Shown here piece by piece: positions 40,033 to 49,263 of a stretch of 64,000 nt of DNA. The translations under genes and the position numbers were made by a program. Positions within the stretch are counted from its first letter, which is position 1. Each line of letters starts with the position of its first letter. Origin of the DNA: Clostridia bacterium (GTDB lineage Bacteria; Bacillota; Clostridia; Oscillospirales; CAG-272); NCBI GenBank assembly GCA_017621415.1, contig JAGATD010000047.1:1-64000 (forward strand), written 5' to 3'. A model generated the notes under the pieces. The model searched no databases, was not told the DNA's origin, and saw only the letters and a program-made list of their open reading frames with translations.

Positions 40033-40064
40033 GCGGTAATTTTTGATGACGTTTGCCGCTTTTT
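40031..40064 (+). terminator. Terminator or attenuator after the module 1 peptide
   Basis: AAGCGG (40031-40036) pairs with CCGCTT (40056-40061), with extra pairing inside and a T run after. It overlaps the peptide stop codon. Confidence 0.6.
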
Positions 40065-40076
40065 CCCGATCGGAGT

Positions 40077-40232
40077 AACAGCCTTCCCTGTTGGGGAAGG
40101 GGGACCACAACGGGGTTCCCCGAAGCGAGCGTAGCCGAGCTTTGGGGGTTCGCGATGGTGGTGGATGAGGTTTACACCTTCGGGTCGCAAAGCAACAAAT
40201 CTCCCTCAAAATTTCCTCGCTTGCTCGTAAAA
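40077..40232. repeat. REP-like element, variant 2
   Basis: CCTTCCCTGTTGGGGAAGG hairpin start, then GGGGTTCCCC, AGCGAGCGTAGCC and GGTGGATGAGGT segments typical of MITE-like repeats in gut Clostridia. It lies between the module 1 peptide and its secreted partner; module 2 has no such element. Confidence 0.65.
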
Positions 40233-40275
40233 CCAAATTAAAAACAAAAAACAAAAATTCTGAAAGGAAAGAAAA

Positions 40276-41922
40276 ATGAAAAACACAAAACTCTCTAGAA
40301 TCATTCTCCTTGCGCTTTCTGTCGCTGTCCTTGTAGGATGCGCACTCGCCTTTAGCGTAAGCGCGGCTGAGGAGAAAACAACCAATGACATGATTTACGC
40401 TCAGAACGTAGTTTACGGCGATAAGGTTGCGATAGCTTATGCTGTTAACGTACCGGTTGCTGATGCCGCAAACACTACGGTTAATTACTATTGGGAGGAT
40501 GCGCCTGACGTTATTAAAAAGGCTACATATTTTCGCAACGACACAATAGATGGTGTAGAATATCCCGTATTCATCACCGAGGGCGTAGCTGCAAAAGAGC
40601 TTGCTAAGGTAGCATATGTTACTACCGACGGCGGCAAAACACATAAGAGCTACTCCGCAGCAGAGTACCTTTATGTAAGACTCTATGAAGACGGCTTTGC
40701 GGCTAAGACCGAGGCTGACGGCAAGGACTATAACAGAAAGCTCCTTTATCAGAACCTCCTTAACTACGGTGAGCAGGCGCAGATTGTCTTTGATCATAAT
40801 GGTACGCGCCTTACCGAGTACAGCTTCGCTTATACAACAAATAAAGACGTTAAGCTTAACGGCGCATCTTATGTATTTGGTGCGGAAACCGTAACCGCTA
40901 CATATAGCGGTGCAGGTCCTCTTGAAAGTTGGATTTCTATTGACACAGAGGGTGTCGAGACCGTGCTTGCAAGTGCTGACATTACCGTTGACGGTGTAAT
41001 TAAGGTTGATGTAAATCTTGGTGCTCATAATTGTGCTGACGTAGATCCCAAGGACCACAAGTGCGATACCTGTGGCGAAGTTCTTTCCGAGTGTAAGAAC
41101 GAAAATGCAGACCACCTCTGCGACATCTGCGGTGTGGTAGTAAGCACTTGCGCTGACGCAAACTCTGACGGTAAGTGCGATGTTTGTGGTATTTATACTT
41201 TTGCAAGCGACGTTATAAATTCAGGCAGTGCTATCACGATCCGTAATATTACTTCGTCGGCAAAAGCAATGACAAGCGATACTATAACTAATTCCTCTAG
41301 CATCTCTTCTGGTGCACCTGATACAATGCCTTATGGTGCGCATTTGTATCTTGATACTCCTGCTTCGGCGGCAAACAAGGTTCTTGTTATTAATACAAAC
41401 GCAGCAACTGGTCCAGCTCCTTCCGGAAGCACGAAAGTAACAGACTATTTATCTGACATTGTTTTTACACCCGATGTAGCGGTAGAAAATGGGGATCTCA
41501 TAGTTCTCGAATTTGATTATTGTCTTCAGTCTCTTACTAGTGCACCCCAAAACGGTTATCCTCTTTACTGGTATTTGGATTATAGTGGTGAAACGGCTGA
41601 TGCTACTATGAATGCAATTTATAGCTACAATAAGGGCAACCCAAGACTGCAAGCGGATAGCGACAAAGCTTATTCATTTACAAAGGGAACTTGGGTAAGA
41701 ATTAGACTGGTATGCGACAATACAAACAAAAAATTATACACCTACATTTCCAACAATGGTGGTGAGAGCTATAATACTTGTGCTACTGTTAGCTCTCTTG
41801 CATCAACACTTGAAAACATTGGATTTAGTACTAACGTGAGTAGCATTGTTGCTGTTCAATACGTAGATAATATAAAATGCGTAAAGACCACCGCTGAGGC
41901 TTACGGAATCACTCTCAACTAA
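40276..41922 (+). CDS. Secreted protein with Cys-rich linker and jelly-roll domain, module 1
   Basis: A 548-aa exported protein: signal peptide at 1-33 ending 'SVSAAEE' (a lipobox-like 'LVGC' lies inside, so lipidation is possible). Residues 35-170 align with the N-terminal domain of the module 2 protein ('EYPVFITEGVAAKELAKV' against 'TYPVFYAAGIAPKDINKV'; 'EYLYVRLYE' against 'DYLYARLYK'). Residues about 255-310 carry three spaced repeats of the pattern KCDxCG, like zinc-binding knuckles. Residues 320-548 form a LamG-like jelly-roll ('GTWVRIRLVC', 'VQYVDNIK'). Probably surface glycan binding. AAGGAAAG precedes the ATG. Confidence 0.75.
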   Translation: MKNTKLSRIILLALSVAVLVGCALAFSVSAAEEKTTNDMIYAQNVVYGDKVAIAYAVNVPVADAANTTVNYYWEDAPDVIKKATYFRNDTIDGVEYPVFITEGVAAKELAKVAYVTTDGGKTHKSYSAAEYLYVRLYEDGFAAKTEADGKDYNRKLLYQNLLNYGEQAQIVFDHNGTRLTEYSFAYTTNKDVKLNGASYVFGAETVTATYSGAGPLESWISIDTEGVETVLASADITVDGVIKVDVNLGAHNCADVDPKDHKCDTCGEVLSECKNENADHLCDICGVVVSTCADANSDGKCDVCGIYTFASDVINSGSAITIRNITSSAKAMTSDTITNSSSISSGAPDTMPYGAHLYLDTPASAANKVLVINTNAATGPAPSGSTKVTDYLSDIVFTPDVAVENGDLIVLEFDYCLQSLTSAPQNGYPLYWYLDYSGETADATMNAIYSYNKGNPRLQADSDKAYSFTKGTWVRIRLVCDNTNKKLYTYISNNGGESYNTCATVSSLASTLENIGFSTNVSSIVAVQYVDNIKCVKTTAEAYGITLN

Positions 41923-41956
41923 TTAAGTTTAACATTTAAACACTAATTTGTACTTC

Positions 41957-41994
41957 ATCGCGGCTTTTGCGCACGACCAAAAGCCGCGATTTTT
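41957..41994 (+). terminator. Terminator after the module 1 secreted protein
   Basis: A 13-bp stem ATCGCGGCTTTTG/CAAAAGCCGCGAT followed by Ts. Confidence 0.88.
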
Positions 41995-42002
41995 AACCCG
42001 AG

Positions 42003-42147
42003 AAGCCTTCCCCTCGAGGGGAAGGTGGCAGACGACTGTCTGACGGATGAGGTGTTCGTTACGCAAGCATCGGTAATGCGACAATGCCGAAGAGCTGTTA
42101 CACCTCATCAGTCACTTTGTGACAGCTTCCCCTCAAGGGGAAGCCTT
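42003..42147. repeat. REP-like/MITE-like element, complete
   Basis: Ends AAGCCTTCCCCTCGAGGGGAAGG and CTTCCCCTCAAGGGGAAGCCTT are inverted hairpins. GACGGATGAGGTG and CACCTCATCAGTC mirror each other inside. This matches a common non-coding repeat design of gut Firmicutes. It sits just upstream of the toroid gene. Confidence 0.88.
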
Positions 42148-42180
42148 AAGTCAGAAAGGCAAAACGAGAAATATAGAAAT

Positions 42181-43500
42181 ATGTATACTAAAAATGACAT
42201 TATAACCGAGGAGAGGATAAATTCTCTTCGTGAAATAAGAAACAAAAAAAGAGAAAAGGACTTTGAGGCTCTTATCCCTGCTATGGGAAAGGCGGCGGTA
42301 GACGAGATAAGTAAAATTTACGAGATGTTCGACCACCGAATGCTCATTTGGCTTGCGGGGCTTTGGGAGCCGGAGATTGGCGGATTTTATTACTCAAATT
42401 CCGCGAGAGACCACGAGGGCTTTCTCCCCGATCTTGAGTCCACAAACCAGGCGATAGGCTTTATTACCAGGCAGTGCAGACTCTGCCTGGGCGAAGAAAA
42501 CGGAGAAATGCCTATAACCAAGCTACCCGAGAGATTTGCGAGCAAGATTTGCTCCTTTGCATACGGGCTGCAGGATGAAGACGGATACTTCTATCACCCC
42601 CAGTGGGGAAAGGACGTTCCCGAGACCAGAAAGGGCAGGGACCATATGGCTGCCTGGCGGCTTATTGAGCCGCTTGGCGTTGAGTGCAAGTACCTGAGAC
42701 CGACACAAAGACCTAAAACAGGCGAGAAAAAGGTGACTTTACCCGAGCATTTTTCTTCTCCTGAAGCATTTGCCGCCTGGCTTGACACAAAGGAGCTTGA
42801 GGGCGGTAGGTCCTATTCTTTCGGTCATTATATAAATTCAACAACAGGCTATCTTTTCTCAGCGGGAAAAGAGTATATAGACATACTGGTAAACTGGCTC
42901 AACGAGCATCAAAATCCCGAAAACGGACTATGGGAAAGCAAGGTGACCTATGACGCGGTTTCCGGCCTTATGAAGCTGGGACTTTGCTATCCCGACTTTG
43001 GCGCAGCGCTCCCCTATCCCGAAAAATCCTTTGAGAGCGCTATGGCTGCCGTGCTTTCCGACCAGCCTGTAACCTTTGGCTGCGAGTTCTATAACGCATG
43101 GGCGGCTATGAACGCATCAATTAAGTCTATGGAATTTGCGGAAGATTTTGTTCTTGCCGACAAATGCAGAAAAAGACTTTTTGAAATGGCGCCCGAGCTG
43201 ATAAGGGTTACGGGTGAAAAAATGGCAAAATGCAGAGTCTCTGACGGCAGCTTTGCCTACTTTACCGAGGAGTCGGGAAAAACCTGCCCCAGGTCTCAGG
43301 GTGTTCCTGTGGGGCTTGCCGATGTGCGTGAGGGAGATATTAACGGCAACGGATGCTCAACCCAAGCCCCCCTTAAGCATATGTTCTCTGCCTTTGGGGT
43401 GAGCAATCCTCCTTTCTTCTGTGAGGAGGATGCCGAATTTCTCTTCGAGCTTATGGATGCGAGAGTAACCGCCCCAAAAAAAGCGGTTGCGGAGCGCTGA
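42181..43500 (+). CDS. Toroid-domain protein without signal peptide, module 1
   Basis: A 439-aa protein, mostly alpha-helical by composition, not recognised as a named family. Motifs shared with three other proteins here: 'IWLAGLW', 'GGFYYSNSARD', 'GFLPDLEST', 'GYFYHPQWGK', 'RKGRD', 'NGLWE', 'SGLMK' and 'EGDINGNG' (D-V-N-A-T in the others). The pattern of repeated helices with Trp, Tyr and acidic residues suggests an (alpha/alpha) barrel such as glycan lyases and glucuronyl hydrolases have (inference). The ATG at 42181 aligns with the paralogue's start; the longer reading runs into the REP element. Twenty-three bases before the giant lipoprotein gene. Confidence 0.75.
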   Translation: MYTKNDIITEERINSLREIRNKKREKDFEALIPAMGKAAVDEISKIYEMFDHRMLIWLAGLWEPEIGGFYYSNSARDHEGFLPDLESTNQAIGFITRQCRLCLGEENGEMPITKLPERFASKICSFAYGLQDEDGYFYHPQWGKDVPETRKGRDHMAAWRLIEPLGVECKYLRPTQRPKTGEKKVTLPEHFSSPEAFAAWLDTKELEGGRSYSFGHYINSTTGYLFSAGKEYIDILVNWLNEHQNPENGLWESKVTYDAVSGLMKLGLCYPDFGAALPYPEKSFESAMAAVLSDQPVTFGCEFYNAWAAMNASIKSMEFAEDFVLADKCRKRLFEMAPELIRVTGEKMAKCRVSDGSFAYFTEESGKTCPRSQGVPVGLADVREGDINGNGCSTQAPLKHMFSAFGVSNPPFFCEEDAEFLFELMDARVTAPKKAVAER

Positions 43501-43523
43501 TTTTTTGATAAGAGGAAATAAAA

Positions 43524-46500
43524 ATGAAAAAGATTTTATTGTTTATATTAACAGTTTGTCTGGCTCTCGGGCTTTTGGCATCCTGCGCTGATGACTCCGA
43601 CAAGGATGACGCAGGCACCCAAACCCCCGGCGGACCTACAGGCGAAGAGGTAACAGGCGGTTCTGATGTCTGGTCGAACAGCATTGTTCCAACTATTGTT
43701 GATGCGAAAGATGACGTTTTTGACCTTTCTGACAACATTTATTTGCATATTAAGAACGCTACGGGCAAATCTCCCGAGATTGCCGACAGCATAAGCGCGG
43801 ATAAAAGCAATTATATTGTTCTCGGCAAGGTTAACTGCGATCTTGTAACAGAGGCATATAAGAAATTTGAATCCTATGTTAATGTTGACGAGCTGTTTGA
43901 CAAAAAACAGTCCGCTTGGCTCATATATGTAAAGAACGGCTCTGTCGCTATAGCTTACAGCGATATCCTTGCTAAAAAGGATGCGGTTGACTATCTTGTC
44001 TCTCAGGCAAAGGGCGCAAGCTTCGCTCCCGCAAACGGTGTTTTCGCAAAGGAGACCCTTGAGATTGAGGAGTACATAAAGGAGCTGAGAGCAGCAGAGC
44101 AGATGACGGATATGGAGGTAATAGGCTCGGTTCTCGGCGCTGACGCTCTTGCCAGCTTTAAGGACCTTTATGCTATGTTCGATTCTGACCTTTACATCTG
44201 GCTCGCGAACCTCTGGTGTCCTGATAACGGCGGATTTTATTATTCCGCATCCGCGAGAAACAACGAGGGCTTCTTGCCCGACCTTGAGTCTACCGCTCAG
44301 GCGCTGCAGCTCCTTGACAGAACAGGTCTTTCCGCAGCCTACAGCGGCAAATGGTCAAATATGCTCCCTGATGATATAAAGGCTAAGCTTTTGAGCTTTG
44401 CTAAGGATATGCAGGCGGAGGACCATTATTTCTACCACCCCCAGTGGGGCACAAGCATAAACTCAAGCCGCAGGGGACGTGACGCAGGCTGGGCAAGAAC
44501 AATTATTACCGGTCTTGGCGGAACTCCTAACTATTCCTTTGTTGGCGATACAAATGTTGAGGATTTGTCAAGCCTTACTCAGAGCTTTAAGAACAGCTCA
44601 AAGGTGTCTGCTGTATCAAGGGTTGTGTCGGTTGCAGCCTCAAGTGCGGTATATGCTACTACCGAGAGCTTTATAGCTTATCTTGACTCGCTTAACTTCA
44701 GCAAGAACTCTTACTCGGCAGGAAATACAATTAACTCTACCGTGTCTGAGATAAAAAAGCACGGTCATTGGGATACTCTCAGAAAATATCTTACCGAGCA
44801 TCAGAACAAGGAGAACGGACTTTGGGAGGATGAGGTAAGTTACCAGTCTGTAAACGGACTTATGAAGCTTTGTACCTGCTTTGGCTCAAGCTTCCCGAAT
44901 GCGGACAAGGCGCTGGACTCGGCTATAGAAATTCTCTTGTTGCCTATTGATGACGAGCTTACCGGTATAACCTTTGTTTATAACCCCTGGGTAGCTATTG
45001 CGAACCTGCTTAACGCGGTAGACACTGCCACAAAGACCGATCTTCGAAATATGCTTCACGAAAATGCGGCGAATATCTTTAAAATGACAAGAGAAAAGCT
45101 TTCCGCATTTGCTAAGGATGACGGCGGCTTCTCTTATCTCAGAGATTATTCCTCGCCATTCTCCCAGGAGGCGCTTGTAGCTGTCAGCGGAAGCGCTGAG
45201 AGTGATGTTAACGCAACAGCTATCGCTATCTCAACGGTAGTCTGGTATATGGAAGAGGTATTTGCCATTAACTTCCCAACAGTTTATTCAAAGTATGAGT
45301 CGGTATACTTCCTTGATACACTTACAGGCCTTGGTTCTATTATAAAGGATGCTCAGCTTTCTGAGCCTCCCGCGGTAATAACCTTTGACGATTATATTGA
45401 AGAAGAAGCGCAGATAGAGGGTAATGTTGTTATAAGACCTGTAAACGGTGTTTTAAATACTATCGGAAATACCGAGTCTGACGGTAACGGATATAAGTGG
45501 TTTGAGTCAGCCGTTGTACCTAATCCCGCAGAGGGGGCTGACCCTAAGGACCTTGTGCTTTATGTTGCCGATAAGGTTTATACAAATGATGACGGCAAAA
45601 CCGAGGTAGCCGATACTCAGAGTAATACAACCTTTGAGATACTTAATATGGGCGCTCCCGGAAACTGCTATATCTTCGAGGCTGATATTCTCTTTGACGG
45701 TACCAGCGACGCGTCGAGTCCTATAATGCAGATTATGTATTTCAGAAACGGCTCGGCTCTCAACTCCGCTTGGGTCAACCTGTATCAGTATGAGAGATTT
45801 GGTGAAAAATATCTTCGTATTGAAGAAAATTGGGCGGGCGCTGACGGTTTTAAGGACAAAGAGGTTGTAAGCGGTATTCCCTGCGACGAGTGGTTCAAGC
45901 TCAGAATTGAGATGTATAAGGATTACTCGGGCGAGGGCGGTCAGCTTAAAACTATGATGAAGTTCTATGTCAACGGCAAGTATGCCGGCACCAGCGACTC
46001 GGGTCATTATGCAGACGGAGCCTATAAGGACTTCCTTGTAAATGCGGTAAAGCTGGCTTATTACAGACATGCGGCATCCGCATTCTATCTTGACAATATT
46101 TATGTTGCTAAGAGCTCAAAGAACTATGAGGGTGAAAAGATTAGTGTTTCTGACTCCTCTGATGAGGTTAAGGATAAATATGTCTGGGACTTCGAGAGCG
46201 GAATTCCATCCTTTGATACCAACTTCACCGAGGTGTTCTACCAGGATAGCGACAAGAATACCATAGCTATTGACGCTAAGGATTGGACAAGTGAGCTGGA
46301 TGCAATTTACGGCGGCTCAAACTCTCCCGGAGCTAAGATATACTCTGTTCAGGACCCGAAGAACGCGGCAAACAAGGTTATAAAGGCATATTCATTCAAT
46401 ACAAAATCTCGCTCTTATACCGCTACAATGTATGTTGATGATGTTTTGACAGCGGAGGGCGGCAAGACCTGGGAGGTTGAGTTTGACTACTACTTCGAAA

Positions 46501-49166
46501 AGCTCGAGTGGCTTTACGCGGCTGACTTCTTCTCAGTAAACTTCCAGAATATTAACGGCGCGCCTATCGCGGGCATTACCTTTGAGGCGCTGGGCTGGGA
46601 GGAGACCCATAAGTCAGAGCTTCTCGGAATAAGACTCAGCGACGGCACAAAGCTTACTAACTTTGGTATTAACGATGATACCTGGTATAAGTTCAAGCTG
46701 GTTTATCATTTCAATGAAGAAAAGCCCGAGGAGTCAAAGCTTCTTATTTATGTTTATAACAATGAAACAAACGGATATGACTGCCTCGCTAACACAACTC
46801 TTTCGGCTAAGATTGACAAAATTGAGCGCGTAGGCTTCAGCTTCTTAAGCTATGACATAAGAGGAAGCCAGTATATAGATAATGTTTCTGTTTCAAGAAC
46901 CGCGCTTGAGTATGATATCACGGCTAAGCCTATCGAGGGTGAGATAACCATTCCCGAGGAAGAGGATACAAGTATACATATCGACACAACCTCAAGAGGC
47001 GAGGGCGCAAACTACAATAACGCTTTGAGCTTTGAGAATGTGACATTTGATTCTCTTGTGAAAGACGGTAAAATGGCAAACAACACCGCGAGAGGCGACG
47101 GTATAGCCGACGGCAACAGAACGCTGTCCTTTGTAACACTGGGTGACAACAAGGCGCTTGTTTACGAGTCGCTCGGCAGCGGAAACCACGCGCTGAACTT
47201 CGTAGCCCAGAAGCCTGCTTACGATGGCTTCATCTTCGAGGCAGATATCAAGCTTAATGATGTTGATACCACCTCGGGCAGAGATATTCGCTTTACCGGT
47301 ACAAAGACTAATGGCACAGCAGACTCTTCGCTTTACGGCTTCAATATTAAAATCCATAAGAATCCTAAGGAAAGCGTCGGCGGTTATATTATAACAGTCT
47401 CGGGCAGCGAGCAGAAGATAACTGTTAAGGACAACAGCTGGTTCAACATCCGCCTTGAGACCGACGGACTTAACACAGGCTCTCTGTTTATCCTTTGCAT
47501 AAACGGTGTAACTGTAACTAGCGGAAAGCTTAGCGAAAGCATTTCCGGAATAAAGGGAGTTGAGCTGTTCACTCCGTCTACATATAACGGTCACGGATGG
47601 GAAAAGGGCTCTATCAGCCTTGATAATGTTTATGTCAGCGGTAAGGGAACACCTCCTCCTTACGACATCATTACAGATGACGGAAGAGGCGACGGATATT
47701 ACAAGACCGACGCGATAAACTATACCGGCAAGACCTATGAGTCTCTTGTTTCAGGTGGTTATATGAATGTTAATACCTACCGTAAAGACGGTATAAACGA
47801 GGGTCTGCGCTCGCTTGCGGTAAGAGACATTGACAGCGACGCTGTACTTTCTTACTCAGCCTTGGGCAGCGGAAATCACGCGCTGAACTTTGTTGCTGTA
47901 TCTCCCGCGGTAGATGGCTTTGTTTTCGAAACCGACCTTATGGTTGAGGGAGCTACCATCGACGAAACCAGAGATATTAGCTTTATCGGAACCGCGACAA
48001 ACGGTACAGCGGCTGCAAATCTGTGGGGATTCAATATAAAGATTCGCTCCAATCCCGATAATACGGTTGGCGGCTACATTATAAGCGTTAGCGGTCTTGA
48101 CCACGAGTTCTATATTGCTGCGGGCGCGTGGGTTAACATTCAGTTCGTAGCTTACGGTCTTGATAAGGACGATGAGGTAACATTTGCGGTAAACTCGGTA
48201 CAGAAGAGCTTTAAGCTCACATCGTCAATATCGGCTATTAAGGGTGTTGAGCTTTATACCGCATCTGATAACAGCGGACTTAAGGGCTTTACCTCCGGTA
48301 CAATTAACCTTGATAACACATATGTTTCGGGTACTGGTGTTTACAATGCTCCCGAACAGATAACCACCTCCTCAAGAGGCGAGGGCCATTACATAAGCTC
48401 CTCGATTAAGTATTACAGCTATCTTCAGTATTCGGATATTGTTGATGCCGGCTTGATGGCTGAAAATACCGCTAACGACCGCGGCGACGGTATTTCCAAG
48501 GGACACAGAACCGTATCTCTCAAGGATTCAAATGATGTTACCGCTTTGGTTTACACCGCCACAGGTAGCGGAAATCACTCGCTTAATTTCGTGGCTCAGC
48601 CTAACAATAAAGATGGATTTGTCTTTGAGACAGATATAATGCTTGATAAAGTTCTTGCTTCCGAAACGAGAGCAATAGCATTTATCGGTTCAAGCACAAA
48701 CGGAAGCAAAACCGCAGACGTTTGGGGTGTGAATATAAAGCTTTATCCTAATCCCGACAGTGTTGTAGGCGGATATATTCTCACTGCTTCAGGCACTGAC
48801 TGGAAGGGTGTTATTCCCGGAAATACATGGGTTAATATTCGCTTTGAGGCAAATTCGCTTGAAAAGGGCGGAGCATTCTACCTGCATGTAAACGGTGAAA
48901 TGGTTGCCATAGGCGAGCTTGGAAGCGATATATCAAATATCAAGGGTGTTGAGCTCTACACACCGTCAACCAATGGCGGAGTAGATGGCTTCACCGAGGG
49001 TAGCATTTACCTTGATAACACGGCAGTGCTTGTCAGCGGTATTGAGACAAACCCTGATGAGGGTGGCTCAGGTTCCGGCTCCGGCTCAGACTCAGGCAGT
49101 ACAGATACCGGTAGCGGAAACATGACCGGCGGTGACGTAGACGGTTCCGCATGGGACAAAAACTAA
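43524..49166 (+). CDS. Giant lipoprotein: toroid domain plus five jelly-roll domains, module 1
   Basis: An 1880-aa surface lipoprotein. Lipobox 'GLLASC' near residue 21; a small alpha/beta domain at about 50-160 resembling the N-terminal domains of GH20/GH84 enzymes; toroid domain at about 190-600 with the same motifs as the signal-less neighbours ('GGFYYSASARN', 'YFYHPQWGT', 'NGLWED', 'SDVNATA'). Then two LamG-like domains (about 619-865 and 886-1128), three tandem ~229-residue repeats (from about 1156, 1385 and 1614), and a Gly/Ser-rich tail ending 'GGDVDGSAWDKN'. Probably anchored to the membrane and reaching outward to bind or process a polysaccharide. AGAGGAAAT precedes the ATG. Confidence 0.78.
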   Translation: MKKILLFILTVCLALGLLASCADDSDKDDAGTQTPGGPTGEEVTGGSDVWSNSIVPTIVDAKDDVFDLSDNIYLHIKNATGKSPEIADSISADKSNYIVLGKVNCDLVTEAYKKFESYVNVDELFDKKQSAWLIYVKNGSVAIAYSDILAKKDAVDYLVSQAKGASFAPANGVFAKETLEIEEYIKELRAAEQMTDMEVIGSVLGADALASFKDLYAMFDSDLYIWLANLWCPDNGGFYYSASARNNEGFLPDLESTAQALQLLDRTGLSAAYSGKWSNMLPDDIKAKLLSFAKDMQAEDHYFYHPQWGTSINSSRRGRDAGWARTIITGLGGTPNYSFVGDTNVEDLSSLTQSFKNSSKVSAVSRVVSVAASSAVYATTESFIAYLDSLNFSKNSYSAGNTINSTVSEIKKHGHWDTLRKYLTEHQNKENGLWEDEVSYQSVNGLMKLCTCFGSSFPNADKALDSAIEILLLPIDDELTGITFVYNPWVAIANLLNAVDTATKTDLRNMLHENAANIFKMTREKLSAFAKDDGGFSYLRDYSSPFSQEALVAVSGSAESDVNATAIAISTVVWYMEEVFAINFPTVYSKYESVYFLDTLTGLGSIIKDAQLSEPPAVITFDDYIEEEAQIEGNVVIRPVNGVLNTIGNTESDGNGYKWFESAVVPNPAEGADPKDLVLYVADKVYTNDDGKTEVADTQSNTTFEILNMGAPGNCYIFEADILFDGTSDASSPIMQIMYFRNGSALNSAWVNLYQYERFGEKYLRIEENWAGADGFKDKEVVSGIPCDEWFKLRIEMYKDYSGEGGQLKTMMKFYVNGKYAGTSDSGHYADGAYKDFLVNAVKLAYYRHAASAFYLDNIYVAKSSKNYEGEKISVSDSSDEVKDKYVWDFESGIPSFDTNFTEVFYQDSDKNTIAIDAKDWTSELDAIYGGSNSPGAKIYSVQDPKNAANKVIKAYSFNTKSRSYTATMYVDDVLTAEGGKTWEVEFDYYFEKLEWLYAADFFSVNFQNINGAPIAGITFEALGWEETHKSELLGIRLSDGTKLTNFGINDDTWYKFKLVYHFNEEKPEESKLLIYVYNNETNGYDCLANTTLSAKIDKIERVGFSFLSYDIRGSQYIDNVSVSRTALEYDITAKPIEGEITIPEEEDTSIHIDTTSRGEGANYNNALSFENVTFDSLVKDGKMANNTARGDGIADGNRTLSFVTLGDNKALVYESLGSGNHALNFVAQKPAYDGFIFEADIKLNDVDTTSGRDIRFTGTKTNGTADSSLYGFNIKIHKNPKESVGGYIITVSGSEQKITVKDNSWFNIRLETDGLNTGSLFILCINGVTVTSGKLSESISGIKGVELFTPSTYNGHGWEKGSISLDNVYVSGKGTPPPYDIITDDGRGDGYYKTDAINYTGKTYESLVSGGYMNVNTYRKDGINEGLRSLAVRDIDSDAVLSYSALGSGNHALNFVAVSPAVDGFVFETDLMVEGATIDETRDISFIGTATNGTAAANLWGFNIKIRSNPDNTVGGYIISVSGLDHEFYIAAGAWVNIQFVAYGLDKDDEVTFAVNSVQKSFKLTSSISAIKGVELYTASDNSGLKGFTSGTINLDNTYVSGTGVYNAPEQITTSSRGEGHYISSSIKYYSYLQYSDIVDAGLMAENTANDRGDGISKGHRTVSLKDSNDVTALVYTATGSGNHSLNFVAQPNNKDGFVFETDIMLDKVLASETRAIAFIGSSTNGSKTADVWGVNIKLYPNPDSVVGGYILTASGTDWKGVIPGNTWVNIRFEANSLEKGGAFYLHVNGEMVAIGELGSDISNIKGVELYTPSTNGGVDGFTEGSIYLDNTAVLVSGIETNPDEGGSGSGSGSDSGSTDTGSGNMTGGDVDGSAWDKN
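46989..49035 (+). repeat. Three protein-level tandem repeats in the giant lipoprotein
   Basis: Units start near 46989, 47677 and 48365 (period about 688 bases). Each has RGEG or RGDG, 'GSGNHALNFVA' (or HSLNFVA), 'VGGYI' and 'IKGVEL(F/Y)T'. Clear tandem duplication, moderately diverged. Confidence 0.88.
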
Positions 49167-49197
49167 AGATATTTTAATTCGCAATACGCAAAAAAAG

Positions 49198-49226
49198 ACG
49201 GCGAGGGGCAAAAAGCTCCTCGCCGT
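49198..49226. terminator. Convergent terminator
   Basis: ACGGCGAGG pairs with CCTCGCCGT around ggcaaaaagct; A and T tracts flank it. Between the giant lipoprotein gene and the converging AraC gene. Confidence 0.75.
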
Positions 49227-49263
49227 TAAACTTATAACCAATAAAGCGTATGATTTTTATGCG

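Noticed and set aside
39925-41115. Minus-strand open frame of 396 codons across the start of module 1
   Set aside because: It crosses a peptide gene, a REP element and a secreted-protein gene on the other strand, and its translation looks like random hydrophobic sequence.
42025-42180. Longer N terminus for the module 1 toroid protein
   Set aside because: The extra 52 codons come from the REP-like element, and the paralogue begins at the position matching 42181.
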